Shown: piece after piece, positions 1-13,000 of the stretch | Layout: every line of letters starts with the position of its first letter | How positions within the stretch are numbered: the stretch's first letter is position 1 | Source of the DNA: Coccinella septempunctata | Taxonomy: Eukaryota > Arthropoda > Insecta > Coleoptera > Coccinellidae | Assembly: GCF_907165205.1 (NCBI RefSeq) | Contig: NC_058197.1 | Span: 12,783,266-12,847,265 of the forward strand | DNA: 64,000 nucleotides | Direction of reading: 5' to 3' | Position numbers and translations under genes: made by a program | The notes under the pieces: generated by a model | What the model saw: the letters and a program-made list of their open reading frames with translations, nothing else | Database searches by the model: none | What the model was told of the DNA's origin: nothing

Positions 1-425
1 TTTCTCGCATTTGGTCGATCTGACATCCGAGGATTTTCCGAACCGACCGGCAACGTCGCGGACGCGGCGGATGAGGACCGGAATATTAAGGAGCCAAGCG
101 GCAGAATTGCCCAGAAAATAAGACCGGAACCATTTCAGAAATTCGCCAAAATAATGGGTAGCAACGTTTTACGTACAGTCCCGAAAACGGCGATGTAGCG
201 ACATCTTATTGTTCGCTTCTTTCGCGAGGTGGGCCGGTCAGAGACAATTGACTGCCGTTGACGTAGATGGGACAGATGGTACCGGCGATCCACGTCGATG
301 CTATCTCGCGGAATGACATGGATGGGTCTCGATGTGTCGTCGGATATCGATTCGCGAATTGTTACATGTGTTTTATTTCCACAAATTGATCTTTGAACAA
401 CTACACATCTCCCCCTTCTTTTCAG
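1..425 (+). other. Sequence upstream of first visible cas coding exon (probably intron or 5' UTR)
   Basis: No gene is supported here. The stretch ends in a pyrimidine-rich run followed by AG at 424-425, which reads as a splice acceptor for the exon that begins at 426. That implies at least one earlier, non-coding or alternative exon of castor to the left of the window or within these bases. An in-frame ATG at 332 exists, but it lies before the acceptor, so I do not use it. The promoter is not visible to me. Confidence 0.5.
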
Positions 426-1097
426 ATCAAGTAGCGGCTAAAATGGCCGCGCAAAACACCACCGACGAAGAATTCGACCCCTACACCGGCCGACAATGTT
501 TCGGATCCCAGCAGAACTCCTCGGACTCCGAGGACAACTACGCCGCCTCCCTCAAACAAGAGAGCCCCAAGCGTAACAAGAGGAAAAACTTCAAACCGAG
601 ATGCGCCTCCAACGTCCTCTACAACAACGACTACCCGGAGAACGCGGAGGCGCTGAACCTCAGCGAGTACTCGGAGAACAACAACATCAGCAACTCCAGG
701 AGGCGCAAGACCCAGAACACCAGGAAGGTGGTGGTGGATCCCAGGTTCTTCCCGATGGATCTCAGCCAGAAGAACGACAGCTCGGACAGCGAGTCGTGCA
801 ACGAGTCGAACTCGGCCAGGAACGAGTACGAGGACGACAACCTCAGCTCGGAGAACGACAGCAAGATCCCGTCTAGCTTCTCCATCCACAACCTGTCGAA
901 GCCGCATGTGCAGAAGTACGACAATCAGGCCCTGGGCGCCTTCGGCGACGGCGCCCAAGGGTTCCCGTATCCGCAGATAAGCGACATGCGCGAATTCGCG
1001 ATGAACACTATGCGCGAGTTGCTCGGCATCTACGGCCTGGCGCCGGACGTTACCGAGAGCATAACGAAACAGCTCCCGATGGCGGCCTTCAACAACG
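426..1097 (+). CDS. cas: cas coding exon 1 (N-terminal acidic region)
   Basis: The exon runs from the acceptor AG at 424-425 to the donor GGTGAGTA at 1097/1098. It encodes residues 1-218 from the ATG at 443. It is GC-richer than the surrounding intron, in keeping with coding sequence. Composition is Ser/Asn/Glu/Asp-rich with basic patches (KRNKRK, SRRRK), a likely nuclear targeting region. Short LS-type motifs recur: LNLSEY, PMDLSQ (104-108) and HNLSKP. The exon ends in phase 1 and joins the next exon to restore a glycine codon. A long minus-strand open frame over the same bases is a shadow of this exon. Confidence 0.93.
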
Positions 1098-4000
1098 GTG
1101 AGTAAAAATATGACACAAGGTTTTAAATTGGTTTCACACATACCCAAACGAGTGTAGACACACACCAAGGTACATTTTCCCTGTTGTCCTTTTGCTAGCA
1201 ACTATTTTGTAGTCATACGACTCTGTAAGGGACAAAATATTGAACAATAAAACAATATCTCCCTCATACAACTGGACTACTAAGTAGTTTTCCATTCGAT
1301 ATCATAGACGCTTACCTGATGTCCTTTTGCTAGCGACTCTGTTAGGGACAAAATATTGAACAGTAAAACAATCTCTCCGTCACATAAATGTACTACTAAA
1401 TAGTTTTTCATTCGATATTGTAGAGGCTACTCCAACTTCCTTTGTTGTCCTTTTGCTAGCAGCTATTTTGTCACCAAATTAGCCATGCGATTCTGTGAGG
1501 GACAAAATATTGAACAGTAAATCAATCTTTTCCTCACATAACTGGACTACCAAGTAGTTTTCCATTCGATATCATAGACGCTTACCTGATGTCCTTTTGC
1601 TAGCGACTCTGTTAGGGACAAAATATTGAACAGTAAAACAATCTCTCCGTCACATAAATGTACTACTAAATAGTTTTTCATTCGATATTGTAGAGGCTAC
1701 TCCAACTTCCTCTGTTGTCCTTTTGCTTTAGCTGCTATTTTGTCATCAAGTTTGCCATGCGACTCTGTGAGGGACAAAAGATTGAACAGTAAAACAATCT
1801 TTTCTTCACATAACTGGACTACCAAGTAGTTCTCTTTTCGATATCATAGAGGCTACTTCAACTTCCCCTGATGTCCTTTTGCTAGCGACTCTGTGAGGGA
1901 CAACATCTTGAATAGTTAAACAGTTTTTCCTCGCTTAACTGGACTACTAAATAGTTTTCCATTCGATATCGTAGAGGCTACTCCAACTTCTTCTGTTGTC
2001 CTTTTGCATACAGCTATTTTGTCATCAAATTTGCCATGCGATTCTGTGAGGGACAAAATTTTGGACAGTTAAACACTCTTTTCCTCACATAACTGGACTA
2101 CTAAGTAGTTTTCCATTCGATATCATAGAGGCTACTCCAACTTCTCCTGACGTCCTTTCGCTAGCAAGTCGGTGAGGGACAACATCTTGAACAGTTGAAC
2201 AGTTTTTCCTCGCTTAACTGGACTACTAAATAGTTTTCCATTCGATATCGTAGAGGCTAATCCAACTCCCTCTGTTGTCCTTTTGCTATAGCTGCTATTT
2301 TGTCATCAAATTTGCCATGCGATTCTGTGAGGGACAAAATATTGAACAGTAAATCAATCTTTTCCTCACATAACTGGACTACCAAGTAGTTTTCTATTCG
2401 ATATCATAGAGGCTACTTCAACTTCCCCTGATGTCCTTTTGCTAGCGACTCTGTGAGGGACAACATCTTGAATAGTTAAACAGTTTTTCCTCGCTTAACT
2501 GGACTACTAAATAGTTTTCCATTCGATATCGTAGAGGCTACTCCAACTCCCTCTGTTGTCCTTTTGCTATAGCAGCTATTTTGTCATCAAGTTTGCCATG
2601 CGACTCTGTGAGGGACAAAATATTGAACAGTAAATCAATCTTTCCCTCACATAACTGGACTACTAAGTAGTTTTCTATTCGATATAATAGAGGCTACTTC
2701 AACTTCCCCTGATGTCCTTTTGCTAGGGACTCTGTGAGGGACAACATCTTGAACAGTTGAACAGTTTATCCTCGCTTAACTGGACTACTAAATAGTTTTC
2801 CATTCGATATCGTAGAGGCTACTCCAACTTCCTCTGTTATCCTTTTGCATACAGCTATTTTGTCACCAAATTTGCCATGCGACTCTGTGAGGGACAAAAT
2901 ATTGAACAGTAAATCGATCTTTTCCTCACATAACTGGACTACCAAGTAGTTCTCTATTCGATATCATAGACGCTACTTCAACTTCCCCTGATGTCCTTTT
3001 GCTAGCGACTCTGTGAGGGACAACATCTTGAATAGTTAAACAGTTTTTCCTCGCTTAACTGGACTACTAAATAATTTTCCATTGGATATCGTAGAGGCTA
3101 CTCCAACTTCCTCTGTTGTCCTTTTGCATACAGCTATTTTGTCACCAAATTTGCCATGCGACTCTGTGAGGGACAAAATATTGAACAGTAAATTGATCTT
3201 TTCCTCACATAACTGGACTACCAAGTAGTTTTCTATTCGATATCATAGAGACTACTTCAACTTCCCCTGATGTCCTTTTGCTAGCGACTCTGTGAGGGAC
3301 AACATCTTGAATAGTTAAACAGTTTTTCCTCGCTTAACTGGACTACTAAATAGTTTTCCATTGGATTATTGGATATCGTAGAGGCTACTCCAACTTCCTC
3401 TGTTGTCCTTTTGCATACAGCTATTTTGTCACCAAATTTGCCATGCTACTCTGTGAGGGACAAAATATTGAACAGTAAATCGATCTTTTCCTCACATAAC
3501 TGGACTACCAAGTAGTTCTCTATTCGATATCATAGACGCTACTTCAACTTCCCCTGATGTCCTTTTGCTAGCGACTCTGTGAGGGACAACATCTTGAACA
3601 GTTGAACAGTTTTTCCTCGCTTAACTGGACTACTTAATAGTTTTCCATTGGATATCGTAGAGGCTACTCCAACTTCCTCTGTTGTCCTTTTGCATACAGC
3701 TATTTTGTCACCAAATTTGCCATGCGACTCTGTGAGGGACAAAATATTGAACAGTAAATCAATCTTTACCTCACATAACTGGACTACCAAGTAGTTTTCT
3801 ATTCGATATCATAGAGACTACTTCAACTTCCCCTGATGTCCTTTTGCTAGCGACTCTGTGAGGGACAACATCTTGAATAGTTAAACAGTTTTTCCTCGCT
3901 TAACTGGACTACTAAATAGTTTTCCATTGGATTATTGGATATCGTAGAGGCTACTCCAACTTCTCTGTTGTCCTTTTGCTAGCAGCGCCAATTCTGTCGT

Positions 4001-7000
4001 CATACGTCAACAAAAAAAAAAAGAATTACGACTTTCGAAATCCTCTTTTATAGCCATATCATCTCGACTGGCAGTTTTCGAGTAGGGACCATCAATTCAT
4101 CCGGCAGCAGACCAACGCAAAACGACGAACGTTGAATTGTTAAATGAAATTCCCGAGAATAATGCTGGTAATATAATATTGAACATCTGTTTTAATTTGC
4201 CGGGCAAAAACGCTATTATGCATGTTTATTAGAAAATGGAATGCAAATATTTCAATCCAGCCTGTTCCTGCGCGCAGTGGCGTCCCCATAGTTCGGGACA
4301 AACAAAATGAAGCATCGGAGGCTCAGCCTCAATAGATTGCAGGATGTTGATTTGACAAGCAGAAAGTACAACCATTTTCCAATATTTGCCTGACAAAATA
4401 TTGATTTGCTTCGACTCAATCTCATTTAACGAGGTTTCGTTCGGATAAACGCATGCTACGCCACTGTACAGTTAGCTGAACTTTATGTACAAGCTAGAAT
4501 TGGATCTTCCCTCTCTTTCTTCTAATTTATGTAGATGGCACTACGCTGGGTGCTATCTAAATGACAACTTTCCAGTTCTCCAACTACCAGTCTTTATTTT
4601 AATCTGGCAAATTAGTATCTACATATTTTATGTCTCAATTCTTCGAATTTGCTTTATTGGATCGATCAGTTTGATGAATGGACCGTCCCGAATGTCGCTG
4701 TCCGTATTCCAATCGTGAAAACCGTTAAAATTCGAATCGCGCATAGAAAAAATCTCTAGGTCAACATTAATCCATGTGCACATCCTGGTGCGATTTCCAT
4801 CTATGCTCTTTAGCGCTGCGTTCCACCACGTCGACTACAATATCTTCATTTACCCACAGAGATTCGTTATGCCCGTCCGTTGCAGCAATAAATGAATATG
4901 TATTGAATTTTTACATTCCTCGAGGACTATTCAAAACAAACCTTGCAAAATATTCTAATCTACGCTTCTTTGTGTAAACATCCTATTCAGAGATTGTCGT
5001 AAGTCGTACGTCCCAATAGAAAAGTGGCTTGACTACCTCCTTATCGTATTTCATACAGCGATTCCTCTGTGTCCGCTCGATGACGTTAACCATCGTTCAA
5101 ATTCTCTGGTTTCCCTTGGTTCTTCACGAAATTCGGTGTTCGCACGTGTGCTGTACGAATGCTGGCCACATAACCAACCCATAAATTCCGATTTTTCTCG
5201 GTTTCTCGCTAACACCGGCTTTGTGCGGCGCGTGGGCAGTCCAGATACTCAAGAAACAACAAACGTAAACGAATAAATTGCATCGGTTCAAATAAATAGT
5301 TCACTTGAATTTATAATTAGGTGGTAGAACCATAATTTACCATAAAACAATTAATGGACATAGAACTAACAGTCAGCGAGGTATTTATTAGTACCATTAT
5401 CACTGAGGAGAAAAGTTCTTAACATTTTGTCCTTACGTAACGTTATATTGTTCTAGTTTAGATCAGAAAATTGCCGTATGGCGGAGAAACGAGAACGAGT
5501 TCCGATCGCAAAATATGATTTCGAACCGTTTCGTCTGGTGGGAGGGTGGTTGCGAACACAGAATCGACTTAACGATCTCCAAACGAAGATCTGTGCACTT
5601 CCCACATTATATTTATGCCGACTCGACATATGGAACTTGACGTGAAGATCGAGCATGGAAACATACACTCGTCCATAGAAACACATTCTGAATTTCAACT
5701 TCGGAATTGTTTATTTCCCCATCACTTAATTCTGACGTTTACATGCCTTGCGTCAAAGGTGACAGCTAATAACTGAGACGGGGTAACTTGACACTTCTTA
5801 AATCACAGAACAGCGGTTGAACGAGTTGAAAGACGGCAAATATCGAAGAAGAGTGCGTTTGTTGATGAATAATTCCGAAAAAATATGGATAATCTTAAGT
5901 GATCATAGAATAGTGACATCAAAATGCCCTTTGAGAAATACACAATTTGTTTCTATTGATTGACATGGCGTTTCTCGATGTTACCGTGATCTTTCAGGTC
6001 ACGGCGGTGTAGATCGATGTTTTGATGCCGATCCACTTTTGAAATGGATATTTGGCTCTCGTCAATCAATACCGGTCGGATGACTCGTTAGCTTTACAAG
6101 AGTTTGGACGTGTAAACGCAAATTCATCTTCCGAACGAGAGAAATCATGGGTCTAACGATGACTTCTACTATAGGAAGACAAGCTGTAGAGAGTATAGAG
6201 GTCAACGTCTCTTCCCTGTAACAATTATCTTCTATGTATGTGTGTTTATGCCAATCAAACAGTGAATACATTATGTGCTCGTTGTAACTAATAGATCTAT
6301 TCTTATTTGTACGATAAAGAATGAAACTCGTTTTTTTTTTCATTGTTGTTCAGGTGACTCTACAGAGCCGGTTCGACGATTTCTATCGAGATCCCCATGC
6401 GATAAATATTCGATTAGGGCTTTCCGTTATTTTCGAAGTGAACATGATTGGTCGTTGAACCATTTGACAAATATGGAATTTTTTCTGCTCACGGTCCATA
6501 TTTCGACAATTCTCGTCAGGCACGAATTTATCGACGATAATAATCATGGATGTACAGATTTTTATTGATATTCCTTGATGTACGTCAGTAACGTGCAAAT
6601 TTATAGAACGGGGAATACCCCAAGGGCCTATTTTAGGACCATCATTTTACACACTAGTACCTACGCCAGGATATTCACCCTTTCGGGCTGAGTTGTCTCA
6701 AAAATTAAATGAAATCTACAGATACCGTGGTTCCTGTTTTATATGCTTACGAAATTAGTAAAATACCGATGAGATAAACAAATACGTTCGTTGAAGCTTG
6801 ACACTAGATCTAAAACCGATCAAGAGCCACAAGAATATAAATTTCCATCATTTTGCCTCATTATATCCCACGTTTTGGCTATATCACCGGTCGTCTTCAG
6901 GAAACCTCTTTTTATCAACCTATTTCGGAATTTTCAAATTCAACCGTCGGTTTTTGAGAAGAATGCGTCCGATACCTATTTCCGAGCCGTAACGATTCGT

Positions 7001-10000
7001 ACGGGCGATTGTTTTCGACGCTAATAGCAAGATTTAAAGATAGAAATTATTTGGCATCGGCCATTGTCTAAAGATAAATTGTCGGAAATTGATTCTAACG
7101 AAATAGTCCCGCAATTTGTCACGATAATTGGGTGTGGAGACGTGTTCTGTGTGATCGTACAAGATCGTGAATGGCTGAAAAAAGAAAAACGTCGGGAAAA
7201 CTTGAGAACACGTCACGAACTCGAGAAACAGTAAAGTTTTCAATTCTAATTGTCTTTTCAATACATAATATCGGAGACTGTGGAAAATTATGGTAGAAAG
7301 AAAGGGTTGTCAATTTCACCCCTCCCCAGCTATGAAAAAAATTGTTCAACTTGGTCCTACTTTGAAAAAAAAATTGAATAAACACTTTTGAAGTAACGTA
7401 ACTCCTCAACTCCTTACAAACTTTTCGTCTCATTTTGAGGTCCTAAACCTACACCCAAATATATTCCAATTAATCCTGGGACACCCTGAATAATTCGGCA
7501 CTCTCGACCTCTAGACCGCCGTTTCGTTTTCGTGTTTATCATAGCTAGAGATGATAGAAGTGTTTCTCATACAAAAAACAGAAGCCACTCCATCAAAAAA
7601 TTGTTACGGCATTCCGAAATGTCTGCAAGACCTCGTTTTTTTGTAACTGGAACCCGAAGGAGCCCCCTCCCCTCGGAAATTCCATCCCATCGTCCCAGAC
7701 TTAACCCACGTCAAACTCTTCATTATCATTCTGATTGACCAACGGTATCTCCGATAAATCATCGTTCGAACAAAAAAAAAATCGAAACCTATCAATACCA
7801 ACAATGAACGTAATCATCGAAAATGAAATTGGGAGAGAGAGAAGTCAGTAGTCGCGCTTGTATAAACCGCTGCCAACGTGGCGGACGCACAAAAAACCGA
7901 TAAAATGCTAATAACGACCGTACAATGAGGTGAAAACTATGTAAAATCTCCTACGATCTGGCCGCGGTACAAAAGTGAAGAATTTCGTACCTACCTGTGG
8001 CCCGTTACGACTCAATCCGTAAAATGGCCATTGTAAGAGCGCCTCCGCATCTCCGTTGTCTGGCGGACGTCTCGGCGACATGTACTAATCATGTTTATCG
8101 AGGAACGTTTGGAAAAAAATGGGTATTCACGGCCCGTACAGTGATTACAATTTACCGTATTGCCGTTTTGAATGGTTTTCAGCGGAATTTCTGACGTTTA
8201 CGAGACCGTTAGATCGACTGGTGCTGATTTTTGACGCAATTAATGTCGTTTTCGGCGAAACGAATTTTTTACGATGTTTTCCGCGAAATTCTGCCGGTGC
8301 TCATCGCCATCAGTCAAGATTAGGAACATTGAAGGTTTATACGAAGCGTGTCTATATTCCGAAGTTTTTGGTTTCACGGAAAATTGGAATCATCTCTACA
8401 CCGTTTAATTTTTAAAACCACTCGAAAGCTAATTGTGGGATCAACTTAACCTCATCGTGGTCTGAATTTTACGCTTTATCGTTCAATGAAAAAGTCCCCC
8501 TTTCATGGAACACCCATTAGGAGTTATCCATCTTGATCATCTATTGCCCCTTTTTTCTCACCATTTCCATCAAAAACACATAATTAGAATCTCGGACATG
8601 AATTCCCAAAATTCCCCGGAATTATCTACGGTACTAATCATAGATTTATCGAGCCACTCCATCGCACAGAAAATGCTAATGCGTCGGTACCGGATCGTTC
8701 GTTAAAATTCCGTGTACTTGGGAAAAAATTAATGTCCAAGATAAAAACAATTTGTCTGATTTTACGCCTCAGTAATTTCGGCTGCGAAATAAAAATTAAT
8801 AACCATCGGAGATTTACATATCTCTCTATGGATGTGTGGAAGGATCATCGAGAGAGAGAGATCAAGGATCGAGTTAAAGCGATATGGGTATTTATTTCTG
8901 TGTGCGATTTGGGTAATCGACTCCTTGGTACGCAACCGAGGCAATTATTCACACGTGTTTTTCGTAATTCGAAATGGAAAAAAGTAACATTCAAGGTTTT
9001 TTCAGGAAACAAATTGATCGATCCGAGTTTTTCGCTTGTTTCGTGACGGAATGTGGAAATTGTACGTTTTTTTTCACATCAGCACATTTAGAACTCTATC
9101 GGAGTGTTCGACGGTTTCGCTATTTGATTGTGTTGTTTACACAGACCTCATCAACTACTTGCTACGTAACATTTTCAACTAATACCGTGAACCACAGAGA
9201 GATCTCGCTTTCTAGAAAATCAAAACAAAAGGAAACTCATAATGACAGATGCAAAAACATTAGGCTCTATGACCCGAATTAATGTCATCCACCGAACTCT
9301 ATGATCGCTGTCAACTGTCAACCGTCAGAGTGATGTTACTTACACCTCCCTTATCTCAATCATCACAAAGCATTTCTACAAGCCTTAGAACCTTAAAATT
9401 GAATAAAATTCATCATAAGAGGGAATCGATTTTTTTCATTTAAAGAAATTGTTGTTCAACTTCCGTTGAAAGTAAAAGTCGAAACCTCACTCTGCATAAT
9501 TCATCGTAATACCTTTGTTTTGATTTCTGCATTTCGAGAATAACTTTGAATAACCCATTCATTATTACTGGTGACTTCACAATATTCCCACATTTGTGTT
9601 CGTTTGTATCGTATTTCAATTATGCAAATCGATCGTTTAAATAATTCCATACATATCGGATGACAGCCCGCAAAAACATTATTATCATTCGTTTTCCTTG
9701 AAATTCATTAAACCCATTCATTTATTGCCGTTTATCGATTCCAATCTGACGATTGGGATTGGAAAAAAGGCCGTGTCAATAACCGAACGCATTAGTCAAT
9801 TCACCCATTTCGGAAATTATTATCCACCAATTAAACTGCTAAAATCATTCGTTTGATAAAAAAACAGGCAAAACAATGATTTCCTAACACGCCTAACTGA
9901 TAAAAAAAATGTGGCAAAAACTAACGTTATATAAGGAACAAAAAAAGCCCAAATAATTTATTTATACGGAATATCTATTTTACCCCAATTAAAAAACAAT

Positions 10001-13000
10001 TTTGGCACATAAAACAAAAAAATACTAGGATTCAAAAATTATCAAATAAAAAAATATATTCACCATAAAAACCATACCATAATAATGATTACTTAAAGGC
10101 AAGGGTGGTTCCAGTAAGGGGGGTGATGCCCCCCAGCCCCCTCACCCATTTGAGAACATGAGAGAAATATGAAATGATTTTAGTTCCGTCTTCAAATAAG
10201 AATAAGTTTCAAAATAGTTCTCTATTTATATCAACAATCACCTTACAGAATTTCACATAACAAATTATGCCCCCTCTCGCCACTGCTCAAAGGACTATAA
10301 TTTATGATAATGTACTGAATTTAGCGGTGTCAATATATGGACTTATTGTTTTCTCAAGGATATTTTGATGGAAGTTGAGTTTTACAAAACAAAACATGGA
10401 TATAATTCAATTAAAGAACCCTATTCAACATTTTGGAGATGATAGACGTAAAATTTGCAGAGTTTTTCATTGTTAGACAATGAACTTATTCAGCTCATCG
10501 ATCAAGGTCGGATTAGAGAATTCTCTGCTTCAATATGAACAGTTCTATTGTTATACATTTATATAGATATGTATTCGATTTCTGCACACTGGCTACATGT
10601 CTAGTTCGAAAGTAACCTTAATTGTTTTATCTATTATGATCACGCCCAAGCGATTTGGCCGAAAGCTATGCCTTCGCCACACATTTTGACCTGCATTTTT
10701 TCCTACTCCATTAAAATTTGAATTAATTTTCGCAGCTTGTCGCCATTATCTGCTCCTAACAAACGCGCTTTTGTTTTTTTCCGTTCCATTCTCTTCGGAA
10801 TGTCGAGATCCGTTAGATTAAAGAAATAAATGGTCGGTTTTATGAAGGAATTAGTGTAAAATCGTTCGTCGAGATAACGATCATAGGAATTTCGAGTTTG
10901 TTGATGGATCTTGGATCCCATCAGTATCGAAAAAGAATTGTGTGAATTACGTCATTAATTTTTTCTTAGAAAAAAATAAAAATTATAAAATATTTTTTAG
11001 TTCAGATTAAATAATAAACAATAATATAAAAACAAGATTCAACTGAAAAAATTATTATGCTCATCGATATTCACTTTACTTTTTTAGCTATTGATTAATA
11101 ATTTTGTAAAAATAATAATTTTATCACTATCTTTTCCAGAACGAGTTTAATTTTTTCTTAGAAGAAATAAAAATAATAAAATATTTTTGAGTTCAAATAA
11201 AATGATGAACAATAATATATAAACAAGATTCAACTGAAAAAATTATTATGCTCATCGATATTGACTTCACTTTTTTAGCTATTGATTAATAATTTCGTAA
11301 AAATAATAATTTTATCACTATTATTTCCAGAATGAATTCAATAAATAACCAACTTCAACCAGCAGTTCGAAAAATCTGAAAACAACAACATAATCCTCAT
11401 CTTCATGTTAATCCGCCGAATTTCAATAAAAACAAAATCCGATACGGGAAATTATAAATTCAAATTGACCGTTCGACATCTCAATATCCAGTCTTTAAAA
11501 CGCAATATTTATTGGACTCGAAACCTTGTAAAATTAGAAAAAGTGTCTTATAACGTCGAATACATTATACATCATTCTGGTACAGCGGTCAGAAATCAAA
11601 GCGAACGAGAAATTAGGTAACCCGCATATCTGTTAATCTCCAATTAAAACCGAAAATTGTATCCGGAAAATGTTACGGGTTTCACTTGAGGTTACCGCGG
11701 CGATATTTCAACTTTTAGTGTTTTTTAATTACCCGCTGAGGTCCCCCCAAAAAGTATTTATTCAGTAGAAAATTCGAATCTGAATTTCGTGTTTCTCAAT
11801 CTGCGGAGATCGTTAATTAACGCCTGATTTGCATAAGATGATCGATGGATTTAATTAATATTTATCGATTCTGTCGTACCCTATCAATTATTATTTCTGT
11901 ATTTCGCTATTTGGAGGCAGGAATAACGATTAATATCATTGGTATAAAATGGTAATAGCGCTCGGGAAAAATATCAACCCACGTCGTATTTTCTCTATTT
12001 TCTCCCGAAAATAAACAAATCGAATAATAATTCAATAATGAATATTGAAAATTAGATTTCAATTAGATATCCTTTTAATGATTTTGAAAATTTCAACCCC
12101 TATTTTCAGTTATATATTATATTTTCTAACAAAAAGTGCAAAATAATTTCGAGCGAATGGAAGATTCTTAATGAATATAAAGCATTTAGTTATCCTTTTA
12201 ATGATTTTGAAAATTTCAACCCCTATTTTCAGTTAAACATTATATTTTCTAAAAAAAGTGCAAATTCCCCAATGAATTGGTTCCCCTCTTGAAAACCTTG
12301 CGCTCTATCAACCTAACCCAAAGATGCACCAAAAAAATCATTATAATCCATCTAGTATTCCTCGCAACCCTTACGAATAGAAGCTGTCATCAGTTCGAAC
12401 ATCGTAAATCTCTCGAAAATACCGCATCCCCCTTGAGAAATATAGATATTACCACATATTAAGAAAAATTACCACAAATATACAGGGGAACCACCCCGAT
12501 GCTCACTAAATCACCGATTCCTACAACCCCCCAGTGGATTATTGCTCTGCTGATCGTCCCTTATCGCACGAATCACATCTGGTCCGCAAGTCAGGTACGA
12601 AAAAAACCGTACGGGCCGATGTGCACCTTCTCCACTGTGTGAAATTCCCATTTTACGGCTTTTCAAAGGAAACTTACCCCTAAGCAAGGGGTTGCTTGAA
12701 TGGACGGAAGACAACGAGCGTGAGTTTCATTTTTTCAACGTTATTTTCGTAAGATGATACCCGGATTAAAAAATTGGGATGTTGCCTCCTTAAATACCAT
12801 GAGAATTTTTTTGGGACTATGGTAAATTGAACAATTTTTCAGGGACTCAGGGGTGCGCCAAGTTATCTGTTGAACGGGTCTTTGTTATCGATATCCCTTT
12901 ACCGATTTTTTATGTGAGAAAATGTGGATACGCGTTCGGTTCGTGTGCAAGGATGGTGCTGTATCATCCCTCAGTTTTGTCTTCGTCCTTCGGTCTTTTA

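Noticed and set aside
332..442. In-frame ATG at 332 as the cas start
   Set aside because: It lies upstream of a polypyrimidine tract and AG acceptor at 424-425, so it is probably intronic; the ATG at 443 has a better context.
422..1201. Minus-strand open frame of 259 codons over cas exon 1
   Set aside because: It is the complement shadow of a GC-rich coding exon; the plus strand has the splice sites and a continuous homologous product.
3036..3790. Two similar minus-strand frames (62 and 83 codons) in the tandem array
   Set aside because: Their similarity comes from the satellite units; they are not maintained in most dimers.
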